Of a stretch of DNA of 5,938 nt, positions 1 through 4,558 are shown piece by piece. A model generated the notes under the pieces. It was not told where the DNA came from, did not search any database, and saw nothing but the letters and a program-made list of their open reading frames with translations. The DNA lies in contig CAKKPR010000034.1 in the NCBI GenBank assembly GCA_919901705.1, positions 1-5,938 on the forward strand. Reading direction: 5' to 3'. Origin of the DNA: Thermodesulfovibrionales bacterium (GTDB taxonomy: Bacteria > Nitrospirota > Thermodesulfovibrionia > Thermodesulfovibrionales > UBA1546). A program made the position numbers and the translations under genes. Each line of letters begins with the position of its first letter. Position 1 is the first letter of the stretch.

Positions 1-1
1 T

Positions 2-55
2 GAGGGTATTACTGAAAGGCTTAAGATAAATTCTGTAAGGAAAGAGGGCAGCTAA
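2..55 (+). CDS. possible C-terminal end of an unidentified plus-strand gene (partial)
   Basis: The frame starting at base 2 stays open for 17 codons and ends at TAA 53-55. It reads EGITERLKINSVRKEGS, a charged tail with ordinary composition. Its stop overlaps the stop of the minus-strand CorC gene (52-54), so the two genes would converge with no spacer. Seventeen open codons are weak evidence and I cannot name a family. A second frame also enters from the left but stops at 27-29. I see no terminator hairpin in these bases, which would be unusual for a convergent gene end but possible. Confidence 0.3.
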   Translation, partial: EGITERLKINSVRKEGS

Positions 56-1314
56 AGTTTTGTGATCTTGACCTTTGATATTTTTTTGTCTTCCATCTCA
101 AGTATAAGGAAACGCAGGTTGTGATACTTCACCTGTTCGCCTATCTTTGGAAGTCTTCTGAAGAGTCCGAATACAAAGCCGCCGATTGTATGAAAATCTG
201 CACTGACGAGCTCAGAACCAACTAGTTCATTTACCTCATCAAGTCCTGTTGTCCCTGAGACCATGAATGTCCTTTCATCAATAATCTCAACCTCTTTTTC
301 TGCCTCCATTGCCTCAAACTCATCCTGAAGACCTCCCACTATTTCTTCTATTATGTCTTCAAGAGTGATAAGCCCGGCTGTGCCTCCGTATTCGTCCATG
401 ACTATTGCGATCTGAAACTTGTTTTTTTGCATCTCATCAAGCAGTTCCGTTGCCATTTTGTTTTCAGGTATAAAATATGCCTCCCTCACAAGGTCTGTTA
501 TCGGGAAACCTGTCTGTATCCTGTCCTTGGCCATTTTAATCAGTATGTCTTTGACATAAAGTATGCCTGTGACATTGTCTATGCTTTCTTTAATAACCGG
601 ATAACGGGAATAACCTTTTTCTGATACGAGCTTTAAAGCATCTTCAACCGTTGAATCTTCAGATATCGAGACTATCTCTGTGCGCGGGACCATTGCCTCT
701 GTGACTGCCTTGTCTCCGAACTCAAAGACCTTATGAAGCATCTCTTTTTCTTCTTCCTCCAATGTTCCTTCTTCTTCGCCTATGCTTATCATGGTCTTGA
801 TTTCTTCCTCAGTAACAAAAGAGGATACAGGCCTTTCTTTTCCGCCAAATATCCAGATGATAAAATTTGAGGACACTTTAAATATCCATACAAGTGGCGA
901 GACTAACTTGATATAAAACGCAATAGGCCTTGCAAGGAATAGAGCAACCTTTTCTGCATAAGTGACTGCAAAAGTTTTTGGCGCAAGCTCTCCAAATACG
1001 ACCGTGAGGAAGGTCATCACAATAATTGCTATGATTATCCCGTTCTCTCCAAAATATCCTAATGCCAGCGTAGTTCCTATAGACGTCGCAAGGACAGTAA
1101 AAAGATTCCCTGAGAGAATTACCGCGCTGAAAAACCTGTCATGCTCATCCAGTATCTTTTGGACAGCCTTGGCCCTGCTGTCGCCTTTTTCCATCAGGCT
1201 CCTTATCCTTATCTTGCTTACAGCAATAAATGATGATTCAGAGCCGGAGAGGATTGCTATGGCTATGAGAGATAAAGCGATAATTATTATTGAAAGCATA
1301 TTATGAGGCTCCAT
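52..1314 (-). CDS. CNNM/CorC-family membrane protein with CBS pair (HlyC/CorC type, probable Mg2+ transporter)
   Basis: This is a full-length CNNM (DUF21)-CBS-CBS-CorC_HlyC protein of 420 residues, the usual length. Residues 1-160 form the membrane domain, with hydrophobic stretches near 7-23, 62-86, 92-110 and 126-157 and the family motifs SGSE (23-26), GN (69-70) and GELAPK (108-113). The CBS pair spans about 205-330 and shows MVPRT (208-212) and EYGGTAGLITLEDIIEEIVG (308-327). The C-terminal transporter-associated domain, about 340-420, has TIGGFVFG (376-383) followed by RLP. Family members are Na+-coupled Mg2+ exporters or divalent-cation regulators; older names call them hemolysin C or TlyC, which should not be read as proof of hemolysis. 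The gene follows the dehydrogenase gene by 8 bases and is probably co-transcribed with it. The ATG at 1314 lacks a visible ribosome site, whereas the ATG at 1299 (residue 6) has GGAG nine bases upstream, so the protein may begin MLSIIII. Confidence 0.93.
   Translation of the reverse strand: MEPHNMLSIIIIALSLIAIAILSGSESSFIAVSKIRIRSLMEKGDSRAKAVQKILDEHDRFFSAVILSGNLFTVLATSIGTTLALGYFGENGIIIAIIVMTFLTVVFGELAPKTFAVTYAEKVALFLARPIAFYIKLVSPLVWIFKVSSNFIIWIFGGKERPVSSFVTEEEIKTMISIGEEEGTLEEEEKEMLHKVFEFGDKAVTEAMVPRTEIVSISEDSTVEDALKLVSEKGYSRYPVIKESIDNVTGILYVKDILIKMAKDRIQTGFPITDLVREAYFIPENKMATELLDEMQKNKFQIAIVMDEYGGTAGLITLEDIIEEIVGGLQDEFEAMEAEKEVEIIDERTFMVSGTTGLDEVNELVGSELVSADFHTIGGFVFGLFRRLPKIGEQVKYHNLRFLILEMEDKKISKVKITKL
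1303..1312 (-). promoter_or_regulatory. ribosome binding site favouring the internal start of the CorC gene
   Basis: On the minus strand the first codons read ATGGAGCCTCATAATATG. The GGAG inside them lies nine bases before the second ATG (1299-1297), a normal Shine-Dalgarno spacing. The bases before the first ATG (1314) are the CAGTGTT repeat array and hold no purine-rich site. This supports initiation at 1299, removing five residues (MEPHN) that do not belong to the first membrane helix. Confidence 0.5.
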
Positions 1315-1317
1315 AAT

Positions 1318-1377
1318 CAGTGTCAGTGTTCAGTGCCAGTGTTCAGTGTTCGATGACTGTCACTATTAACTGACACT
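1318..1377. repeat. CAGTGTT short-repeat array at the icd-corC join, with flanking inverted repeat
   Basis: Five near-identical units of CAGTGT(T) or CAGTGC follow one another at 1318-1323, 1324-1330, 1331-1336, 1337-1343 and 1344-1350. The 9-base sequence AGTGTCAGT at 1319-1327 is matched in inverted orientation by ACTGACACT at 1369-1377, so the transcript could fold back on itself. The array covers the stop codon and last codons of the dehydrogenase gene and reaches to within three bases of the CorC ATG at 1314. The unequal unit lengths (6 and 7) look like slippage. A folded repeat between two operon genes could affect stability or coupling, but that is inference. Confidence 0.75.
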
Positions 1378-2450
1378 TTCAACTTTTGTATGACCGCATC
1401 AGCTACCTCGAATGTTTTGGCAGCGGTCGGGTCGTCGGGATTTGGTTTCATATCGTAAGTTATATATCTGCCTTCTTCTATAATTGAAGCAATTGCTTTT
1501 TCAAGCCTGTCAGCAGCAGAAAATTCACCGAGATGCCTTAGCATCATTACCCCTGAAAGCATCATAGCAAAAGGGTTCATTTTGTTCAAGCCTTTATATT
1601 TTGGCGCGCTTCCGTGCGTTGGCTCAAATACAGCCATCTTGTCTCCGATATTTGCTCCAGGGGCAAGGCCGAGTCCTCCGATGAGGCCTGCAGCAAGGTC
1701 CGAGACAATATCGCCATACAGATTTGGAAGCACCATTACATCATATAATTCCGGTTTTTGCACGAGCTGCATGCACATATTGTCAATAATCCTGTCTTCA
1801 AACTCTATATCGCTGTAATTTGATGCGACCTTTCTTGCAACCTCGAGAAAAAGCCCGTCCGAATATTTCATTATGTTTGCCTTATGGACAGCAGTGACTT
1901 TCTTCCTCTTGTTCTTTCTTGCATATTCAAATGCGAATTTAACAATTCTTTCTGTTCCATAGACAGAGATGGGCTTTATGCTTATGCCTGAATCAGGCCT
2001 GATTTCTTTCTTTGTTGCTGTCTTTATGAAAGCGATCAGCTTTTTTGTATCTTCAGAATCTCTCTGGAATTCAATGCCTGCGTAAAGGTCTTCTGTATTT
2101 TCTCTGACTATAACGAGATCAATGTTTTCATATCTCGTCCTTGCGCCTTTAAAGCTTATGCACGGCCTCAGACATGCATAAAGGTCGAGTGCCTGCCTTA
2201 ACGTTACGTTTACACTCCTGAATCCGGTGCCGACCGGAGTCGTTACAGGCCCCTTTATAGCAACCTTATTTTTCTTTATTGAATCAATTACTCTTTGAGG
2301 CATCGGGTTGCCTTCCTTATTGTAAACATCCTCCCCTGCCTCCTGAATATCCCATTTTACAGGCACGCCTGTTGCTTCTATTACACGTCTTGTTGCCTCG
2401 GATATCTCAGGGCCTACGCCGTCGCCCGGGATAAGGGTTATCGTGTACAT
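1323..2450 (-). CDS. icd: isocitrate dehydrogenase (isocitrate/isopropylmalate dehydrogenase family)
   Basis: This 375-residue soluble enzyme would oxidise isocitrate to 2-oxoglutarate and CO2 in the TCA cycle. It opens with IPGDGVGPEI (7-16). The isocitrate-type phosphate and substrate loop shows S79, N81 and R85 in FRSVNVTLR, then R95 in YACLRP. R116 and Y123 lie in VRENTEDLYAG, K190 in VHKANIMK, and the metal-binding aspartates are D223, D247 and D251. HGSAPKY (279-285) carries the Lys-Tyr pair typical of NADP-using isocitrate dehydrogenases, where NAD enzymes and isopropylmalate dehydrogenases have Asp-Ile. Y332 matches a second NADP contact, but the arginine expected four residues on is replaced by P336, so the cofactor is uncertain. 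The LRQALDLYACLRP segment argues against 3-isopropylmalate dehydrogenase; homoisocitrate or another beta-decarboxylating substrate is the main alternative. The start at 2450 has AGGAG seven bases upstream. The last 16 or so residues are encoded by repeat sequence and are probably not family-conserved. Confidence 0.88.
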   Translation of the reverse strand: MYTITLIPGDGVGPEISEATRRVIEATGVPVKWDIQEAGEDVYNKEGNPMPQRVIDSIKKNKVAIKGPVTTPVGTGFRSVNVTLRQALDLYACLRPCISFKGARTRYENIDLVIVRENTEDLYAGIEFQRDSEDTKKLIAFIKTATKKEIRPDSGISIKPISVYGTERIVKFAFEYARKNKRKKVTAVHKANIMKYSDGLFLEVARKVASNYSDIEFEDRIIDNMCMQLVQKPELYDVMVLPNLYGDIVSDLAAGLIGGLGLAPGANIGDKMAVFEPTHGSAPKYKGLNKMNPFAMMLSGVMMLRHLGEFSAADRLEKAIASIIEEGRYITYDMKPNPDDPTAAKTFEVADAVIQKLKVSVNSDSHRTLNTGTEH

Positions 2451-2457
2451 AAACCGT

Positions 2458-2462
2458 CTCCT
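2458..2462 (-). promoter_or_regulatory. ribosome binding site of the dehydrogenase gene
   Basis: The minus strand reads AGGAGACGGTTTATG, with AGGAG seven bases before the ATG at 2450. The stop codon of the truncated HEPN frame (2466-2464) lies immediately before this site, so the remnant's last bases abut the leader of the dehydrogenase gene. Confidence 0.7.
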
Positions 2463-2463
2463 C

Positions 2464-2562
2464 TTAACTATTCAAATTTATTTTATTAAGGATTATATCT
2501 TTTAAGTCATTATCAGCTCTTTTAAACCATTGTTGAACTTTTAAAAGCCTGTCATCAACCAT
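2464..2562 (-). pseudogene. truncated HEPN-domain protein (N-terminal remnant), partner of the upstream nucleotidyltransferase
   Basis: A 32-codon frame starts at ATG 2562 and ends at TAA 2466-2464. It begins MVDDRLLKVQQWFKRADNDL, which resembles the first helix of PF05168-type HEPN proteins (pattern W, two to three residues, A, two residues, DL). The ATG overlaps the end of the nucleotidyltransferase gene (ATGGTTGA), the classic arrangement of MNT/HEPN pairs. HEPN proteins usually run about 120-140 residues and carry the RNase motif R-x4-6-H in the second half, so this copy lacks the active site. After residue 24 the sequence (ILNKINLNS) no longer resembles the family. I read it as a deletion remnant fused to the leader of the dehydrogenase gene. 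It could instead be a tiny expressed peptide, but I see no support for that. Confidence 0.6.
2492..2497 (-). promoter_or_regulatory. candidate -10 box for the icd-corC operon
   Basis: A perfect TATAAT (minus strand, 2497 to 2492) lies about 42 bases before the dehydrogenase start, inside the HEPN remnant. No good -35 box sits 16-18 bases upstream of it, and the region is AT-rich, so it may be chance. If it is not the promoter, the operon would be read from the nucleotidyltransferase promoter near 2910 or from an unseen site. Confidence 0.25.
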
Positions 2563-2866
2563 AAATTAGTTTCCCGTAATGAGATGCCTCGTATAGCATT
2601 GTTCCGGGCATATCTTTAAATTTTTTAAACTCATCCTTCGTAAACGCAAAGATATCGAGTGGAAAATCCCTATTATCAAAAAGTCCATCTAAGTAAAGAT
2701 TTCTTTCGTGGTGATTCAAAGCCGTATCCCAGACAACTAACAAGTCTATGTCGCTTTCTTCAGTAGCATTTTCCCGCGCATAAGAACCAAAGAGAATGAT
2801 TTTTTCAGGGGATACTGCCCTTACTATCCTTTCCTTTATTTCCTCAAGTTTCTGTGAATTAATCAT
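2555..2866 (-). CDS. minimal nucleotidyltransferase (MNT/MntA-type, antitoxin half of an MNT-HEPN pair)
   Basis: This 103-residue protein has the length and layout of minimal nucleotidyltransferases of the DNA polymerase-beta fold. The signature GS-x10-D-x-D is complete: G27-S28, then D39 and D41 in ESDIDLLVV. A third acidic residue is D71 in FPLDIFAF. In characterised MNT/HEPN systems this enzyme transfers nucleotide (AMP) groups to the HEPN RNase and silences it. Here the HEPN gene follows with an 8-base overlap but is only 32 codons long, so the enzyme may be an orphan. The start at ATG 2866 gives a standard MINSQKLEEIKERI N-terminus, although the nearest purine-rich stretch (AAGAAGGG) is about 18 bases away, so translation may be weak. 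It is divergent from the DUF4258 gene across a 315-base gap. Confidence 0.85.
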   Translation of the reverse strand: MINSQKLEEIKERIVRAVSPEKIILFGSYARENATEESDIDLLVVWDTALNHHERNLYLDGLFDNRDFPLDIFAFTKDEFKKFKDMPGTMLYEASHYGKLIYG

Positions 2867-2906
2867 AATACAGGCTGATAACCCTTCTTGTTTTTCTTAA
2901 TTCAAT

Positions 2907-2935
2907 ATTATACCCTAAACAGTATCCGCTGTGCT
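2907..2935 (-). promoter_or_regulatory. candidate promoter for the nucleotidyltransferase gene
   Basis: On the minus strand a perfect TATAAT lies at 2912-2907, about 41 bases before the ATG at 2866. Seventeen bases upstream is AGCACA, which matches only three of six -35 positions. The -10 box is convincing and the -35 box is not. Confidence 0.35.
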
Positions 2936-2959
2936 TATATTTTCCATAAAAATTCAGAT

Positions 2960-2989
2960 TGTCATTGCGAAGTAAATTCAGAGCAATCC
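2960..2989. repeat. degraded half-copy of the GTCATTGCGAG dispersed palindrome
   Basis: TGTCATTGCGA at 2960-2970 and GCAATCC at 2983-2989 match the left half of the better-preserved element at 4559-4697 (TGTCATTGCGAG, then GCAATCTC). The right arm and outer inverted repeats are absent here. Confidence 0.55.
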
Positions 2990-3053
2990 TAAAAAGGGGT
3001 TCTCAACGTTGTATTCATTATTTAAAAATAGGGGATATATTTTTTAGCGGTGT

Positions 3054-3088
3054 AACTTGTGGGAGGGCTTTCAGCCCTCCCACAAGTT
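3054..3088. repeat. perfect 16-base-stem hairpin (first of two copies)
   Basis: AACTTGTGGGAGGGCT at 3054-3069 is exactly inverted at 3073-3088 around a TTC loop. No T-run follows on either strand, and it lies between divergent genes, so a terminator role is unlikely here. Its inner 21 bases (3061-3081) recur in reverse complement at 3670-3690, on the far side of the DUF4258-DUF2283 pair. It may be a dispersed palindromic repeat, a protein-binding site, or a transcript-end structure left from an older arrangement. Confidence 0.8.
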
Positions 3089-3117
3089 GAGATAAGAGAA
3101 GTGCCCCCTCTGCTCTT

Positions 3118-3176
3118 TTTATAGATCGCCGAAAAGAAAATATAATTTCAGGAATGTGATTTCATTATGCTATAAT
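3118..3176 (+). promoter_or_regulatory. candidate promoters for the DUF4258-DUF2283 pair
   Basis: Two perfect TATAAT boxes precede the gene. The upstream one (3141-3146) has TTTATA (3118-3123, four of six matches to TTGACA) at a 17-base spacing and would start transcription near 3153. The downstream one (3171-3176) ends only five bases before the ATG at 3182, so a transcript from it would start at or beside the ATG and be leaderless. Its -35 region (TTCAGG, 3147-3152) is weak. No Shine-Dalgarno sequence lies at normal distance before 3182. Confidence 0.45.
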
Positions 3177-3181
3177 CTTTC

Positions 3182-3415
3182 ATGGGCTGGAAATGGACAG
3201 ACCATATAGAAATACAACTGGTTGAGAGAAAAATATCGAAAGAGTTGGTTGAAGCGGCTCTTAATAATCCTGATAAGGTGGCAACCGGAAAGAAGAACCG
3301 CAAAATCTATCAAAAGGTAATGGGCGATAAGCTTATCAGGGTAGTAGCGGAGGGCGGCAGTCTTATAACTGTCTATCTTACGAACAAAGTAAAAAAATAT
3401 ATGGGAGGGGATTAA
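3182..3415 (+). CDS. DUF4258 family small protein (possible toxin half of a two-gene module)
   Basis: This 77-residue protein has the DUF4258 layout: a leading histidine in WTDHIEIQLVERKIS (H8, E15, R16), a helix ending in ALNNPD (26-31), then beta strands including IYQKVMG (42-48), LIRVVAE (51-57) and SLITVYLTNKVKKY (60-73). The family is small, basic and often next to an antitoxin-like partner; its fold is thought to resemble RelE/BrnT-type proteins, so an RNase-like toxin role is a reasonable inference but is not shown here. The next gene, DUF2283, starts three bases after the stop and its ribosome site (GGGAGGGG) lies inside this gene, so the two are translationally linked. The start at 3182 lacks a ribosome site and has a TATAAT just upstream, suggesting a leaderless message. 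The pair is bracketed by two matching hairpins. Confidence 0.8.
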   Translation: MGWKWTDHIEIQLVERKISKELVEAALNNPDKVATGKKNRKIYQKVMGDKLIRVVAEGGSLITVYLTNKVKKYMGGD

Positions 3416-3417
3416 AA

Positions 3418-3642
3418 ATGAGAATACATTACTCTCACGAGGCAGATGCCCTATATATCAGGCTAAAGGAAAACGATATAGTCAACACCGATGAAATTAC
3501 CGAAGACATTATCATGGACTATGATAAAGACGGTAATGTTGTAGGCATTGAGGTTCTTTCAGCCTCCGAGAAGGCTGACACCAAACAGCTTATCATTCAG
3601 TCTTTTGATAAGGTGATGATAGAGCAGCCCGTAACTGCTTGA
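3418..3642 (+). CDS. DUF2283 family small protein (possible antitoxin half)
   Basis: This 74-residue protein matches DUF2283: MRIHYSHEADALYIRLKEN at the start (Y-x5-D-A-L-Y-I pattern), then DIIMDYDKDGNVVGIEVLSASE (29-50) with the conserved acidic D-x-D-x-x-G and GIEVL. The function is unknown; members are often the acidic partner of DUF4258. The C-terminal 24 residues are less conserved and could be the part that binds the partner, which is inference. The start is firm: GGAGG lies about nine bases before ATG 3418, within the upstream gene. The stop (3640-3642) is followed by 27 bases and then a hairpin whose T-run faces the other strand, so I see no good terminator for this operon. The 3' end overlaps the open frame of a convergent small gene by 46 bases. 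Confidence 0.82.
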   Translation: MRIHYSHEADALYIRLKENDIVNTDEITEDIIMDYDKDGNVVGIEVLSASEKADTKQLIIQSFDKVMIEQPVTA

Positions 3643-3812
3643 TGTCTGACAATACGAACAACATAAAAAGGGAGGGCTGAAAGCCCTCCCCGCATTGAAA
3701 TAAAGGCTCTGTGTTCCTCTCGGCTCCACTCTCTTGCCGGCAGATGTTTCATCCTTTCATGGTTTTTTTCTCTGATTGAATGAAGCTGTTTCATAGTCTT
3801 TGACTCACTCAT
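3597..3812 (-). CDS. small hypothetical protein, antitoxin-like N-terminus, 3' end probably disrupted
   Basis: A 71-codon frame starts at ATG 3812 with an ideal ribosome site (AGGAGG six bases upstream, 3824-3819). Residues 1-40, starting MSESKTMKQLHSIREKNHE and including REWSREEHRAFI, resemble short helical proteins (MKxLHxIREKxYExxK...EEH) found beside small toxin genes, though I cannot name a family. From residue 41 the frame runs through the 21-base hairpin (encoding RGGLSALP) and then antisense to the DUF2283 gene, giving a poor C-terminus (PFYVVRIVRHQAVTGCSIIT). The hairpin plus TTTTT at 3690-3665 has terminator form in this direction and would end the transcript before the stop codon. 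So the 5' part looks real and the 3' part looks replaced. If a partner gene once followed, it is gone. Confidence 0.42.
   Translation of the reverse strand: MSESKTMKQLHSIREKNHERMKHLPAREWSREEHRAFISMRGGLSALPFYVVRIVRHQAVTGCSIITLSKD
3665..3690 (-). terminator. hairpin with T-run, minus direction (second copy of the 21-base hairpin)
   Basis: GGGAGGGCT (3670-3678) and AGCCCTCCC (3682-3690) form a nine-base GC-rich stem with a three-base loop. Read on the minus strand it is followed directly by TTTTT (3669-3665), the form of an intrinsic terminator. In the plus direction no T-run follows. The core is the reverse complement of 3061-3081, including the loop. It lies inside the open frame of the minus-strand small gene. 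Confidence 0.6.
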
Positions 3813-3985
3813 TGTTATCCTCCTGAATTAAACTTTGAGGTGTTAATATTTCTGGCTCGGAGACCGACGCGGCAATCTTCAGTCTAAGAAAAATGGGATG
3901 TGTCCCTCACCACTCCTCACCACTCTCCATTGATAATTAAATTGCGTTTGAGCTATTATAGCTATTATAAGTTAAAGGAAGTAAT
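3813..3985. other. divergent intergenic region with tandem duplications and a repeat remnant
   Basis: This stretch separates the minus-strand small gene from the DUF4160 gene. It holds the AGGAGG site of the former (3819-3824), a possible degraded GTCATTGCGAG-type remnant (GACCGACGCGGCAATCT, 3862-3878), a perfect 10-base tandem repeat of CTCACCACTC (3906-3925), and a perfect 9-base tandem repeat of AGCTATTAT (3951-3968). TTGCGT (3942-3947) and TATAAG (3966-3971) at 18-base spacing could be a weak promoter for DUF4160. The ribosome site AAAGGAAG ends about five bases before ATG 3986. Confidence 0.5.
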
Positions 3986-4253
3986 ATGCCGGAGATAAGC
4001 AGATTTTTTGGAATAATTATAGCTATGTTTTTTGACGACCATAATCCACCGCACTTTCATGCAAGATACGGAAGTTATAGCGCAGCTATCAGCTATTAGG
4101 ATAGAGGATTTCGCTGTAGTGGAAGGATATTTGCCCCCAAAGGCTTTAGGGCTTGTTATGGAATGGGCAGATATTCATAAAGAGGCGCTTTTAAGTGATT
4201 GGGAATTGGCAAAAGAAAAAAGGCCGTTGTTTCCAATTGAACCCCTAAAATAA
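3986..4253 (+). pseudogene. DUF4160 family protein, frameshifted by a 7-base tandem duplication
   Basis: Starting at ATG 3986, with AAAGGAAG upstream, the frame gives MPEISRFFGIIIAMFFDDHN, then PPHFHARYGSYSAAISY, and stops at TAG 4097-4099. Both halves of the family signature are seen: MPEISRF and the HNPPHFHA-YG block. The rest of the domain continues in the +1 frame from about 4098: RIEDFAVVEGYLPPKALGLV followed by MEWADIHKEALLSDWELAKE and ending EPLK with TAA 4251-4253. At the break AGCTATC (4084-4090) is followed by AGCTATT (4091-4097). Removing seven bases joins the halves perfectly (SAAIRIEDF) into an 86-residue protein, the normal family length. The ATG at 4032 in the second frame would add 22 out-of-frame residues and is not a credible start. 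The stop overlaps the ribosome site (TAAGGAGG) of the DUF2442 gene. DUF4160 function is unknown; it is a frequent partner of DUF2442. A sequencing error is possible, but a 7-base duplication is more like a real mutation. Confidence 0.82.
4084..4097 (+). repeat. 7-base imperfect tandem duplication that breaks DUF4160
   Basis: AGCTATC at 4084-4090 is followed at once by AGCTATT at 4091-4097, six of seven bases identical. It adds seven bases (net +1 frame) to an otherwise continuous DUF4160 reading frame and creates the TAG at 4097-4099. Confidence 0.8.
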
Positions 4254-4264
4254 GGAGGTTAACC

Positions 4265-4549
4265 ATGTATTATGATGTTACTGAAGCAAAGCACATTGAA
4301 GGATATAAACTGGAACTTATATTTGAAAATGGCAAAAAAGGAATTATTAACTTGCAACGTTACGTAAATAAAGGCGGAGTGTTTAGCCGATTTTCTGAGA
4401 GTGAATACTTCAAGCAGTTTTATGTTAACAAAGAAATCGGGACGCTATGCTGGCCTGATGGAGTAGATATTGCACCGGAAACACTTTATCATGAGGCAAC
4501 AGGCGAGCCTCTGCCTGCGTGGATGCAATCAGAAAAAGCAGTGGCATGA
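4265..4549 (+). CDS. DUF2442 family small protein
   Basis: This is an intact 94-residue DUF2442 protein. It has MYYDVTEAKHIEGYKLELIF (1-20), the glycine turn ENGKKGIINLQRYV (21-34), GVFSRFSESEYFKQFYVNKE (38-57), and the hallmark GTLCWPDGVDIAPETLYHEA (59-78). The function is not established; the domain is small and beta-rich and is commonly encoded right after DUF4160. The start is clear: AGGAGG sits in the sequence TAAGGAGGTTAACCATG, overlapping the stop of the upstream gene, so it was translationally coupled to DUF4160. With DUF4160 frameshifted, ribosomes terminate at 4099, so coupling is likely reduced although the ribosome site could act alone. If the pair acts as toxin and antitoxin, this may be the surviving half, but which half is which cannot be told from the sequence. 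Confidence 0.85.
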   Translation: MYYDVTEAKHIEGYKLELIFENGKKGIINLQRYVNKGGVFSRFSESEYFKQFYVNKEIGTLCWPDGVDIAPETLYHEATGEPLPAWMQSEKAVA

Positions 4550-4558
4550 AGCTTTAGC

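Larger units (their letters stand above)
2867..3181. other. 315-base divergent intergenic region
   Basis: No gene is seen here. From left to right it holds the nucleotidyltransferase leader and -10 box (2907-2912), a degraded half of the GTCATTGCGAG repeat (2960-2989), a 16-base-stem perfect hairpin (3054-3088), and two TATAAT boxes facing the DUF4258 gene (3141-3146 and 3171-3176). A 9-base direct repeat, AAATTCAGA, occurs at 2950-2958 and 2974-2982 around the repeat remnant. Confidence 0.6.

Noticed and set aside
962..1306. 114-codon plus-strand frame opposite the CorC gene
   Set aside because: It is antisense to the conserved membrane domain of a clear family protein and has no ribosome site or recognisable motif.
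2295..2489. Plus-strand frame over the 5' end of the dehydrogenase gene
   Set aside because: It is antisense to the conserved IPGDGVGPEI region and shows no features of its own.
3090..3120. Possible terminator (AGAG ... CTCT followed by TTTTT) after the first hairpin
   Set aside because: Only four contiguous pairs form with a long unpaired loop, and it lies upstream of a plus-strand promoter with no plus-strand gene before it.
4032..4096. ATG at 4032 as a true start for the second DUF4160 half
   Set aside because: The first 22 residues from it are out of frame with the clear HNPPHFHA-YG block encoded in the first frame over the same bases, and no ribosome site precedes it.
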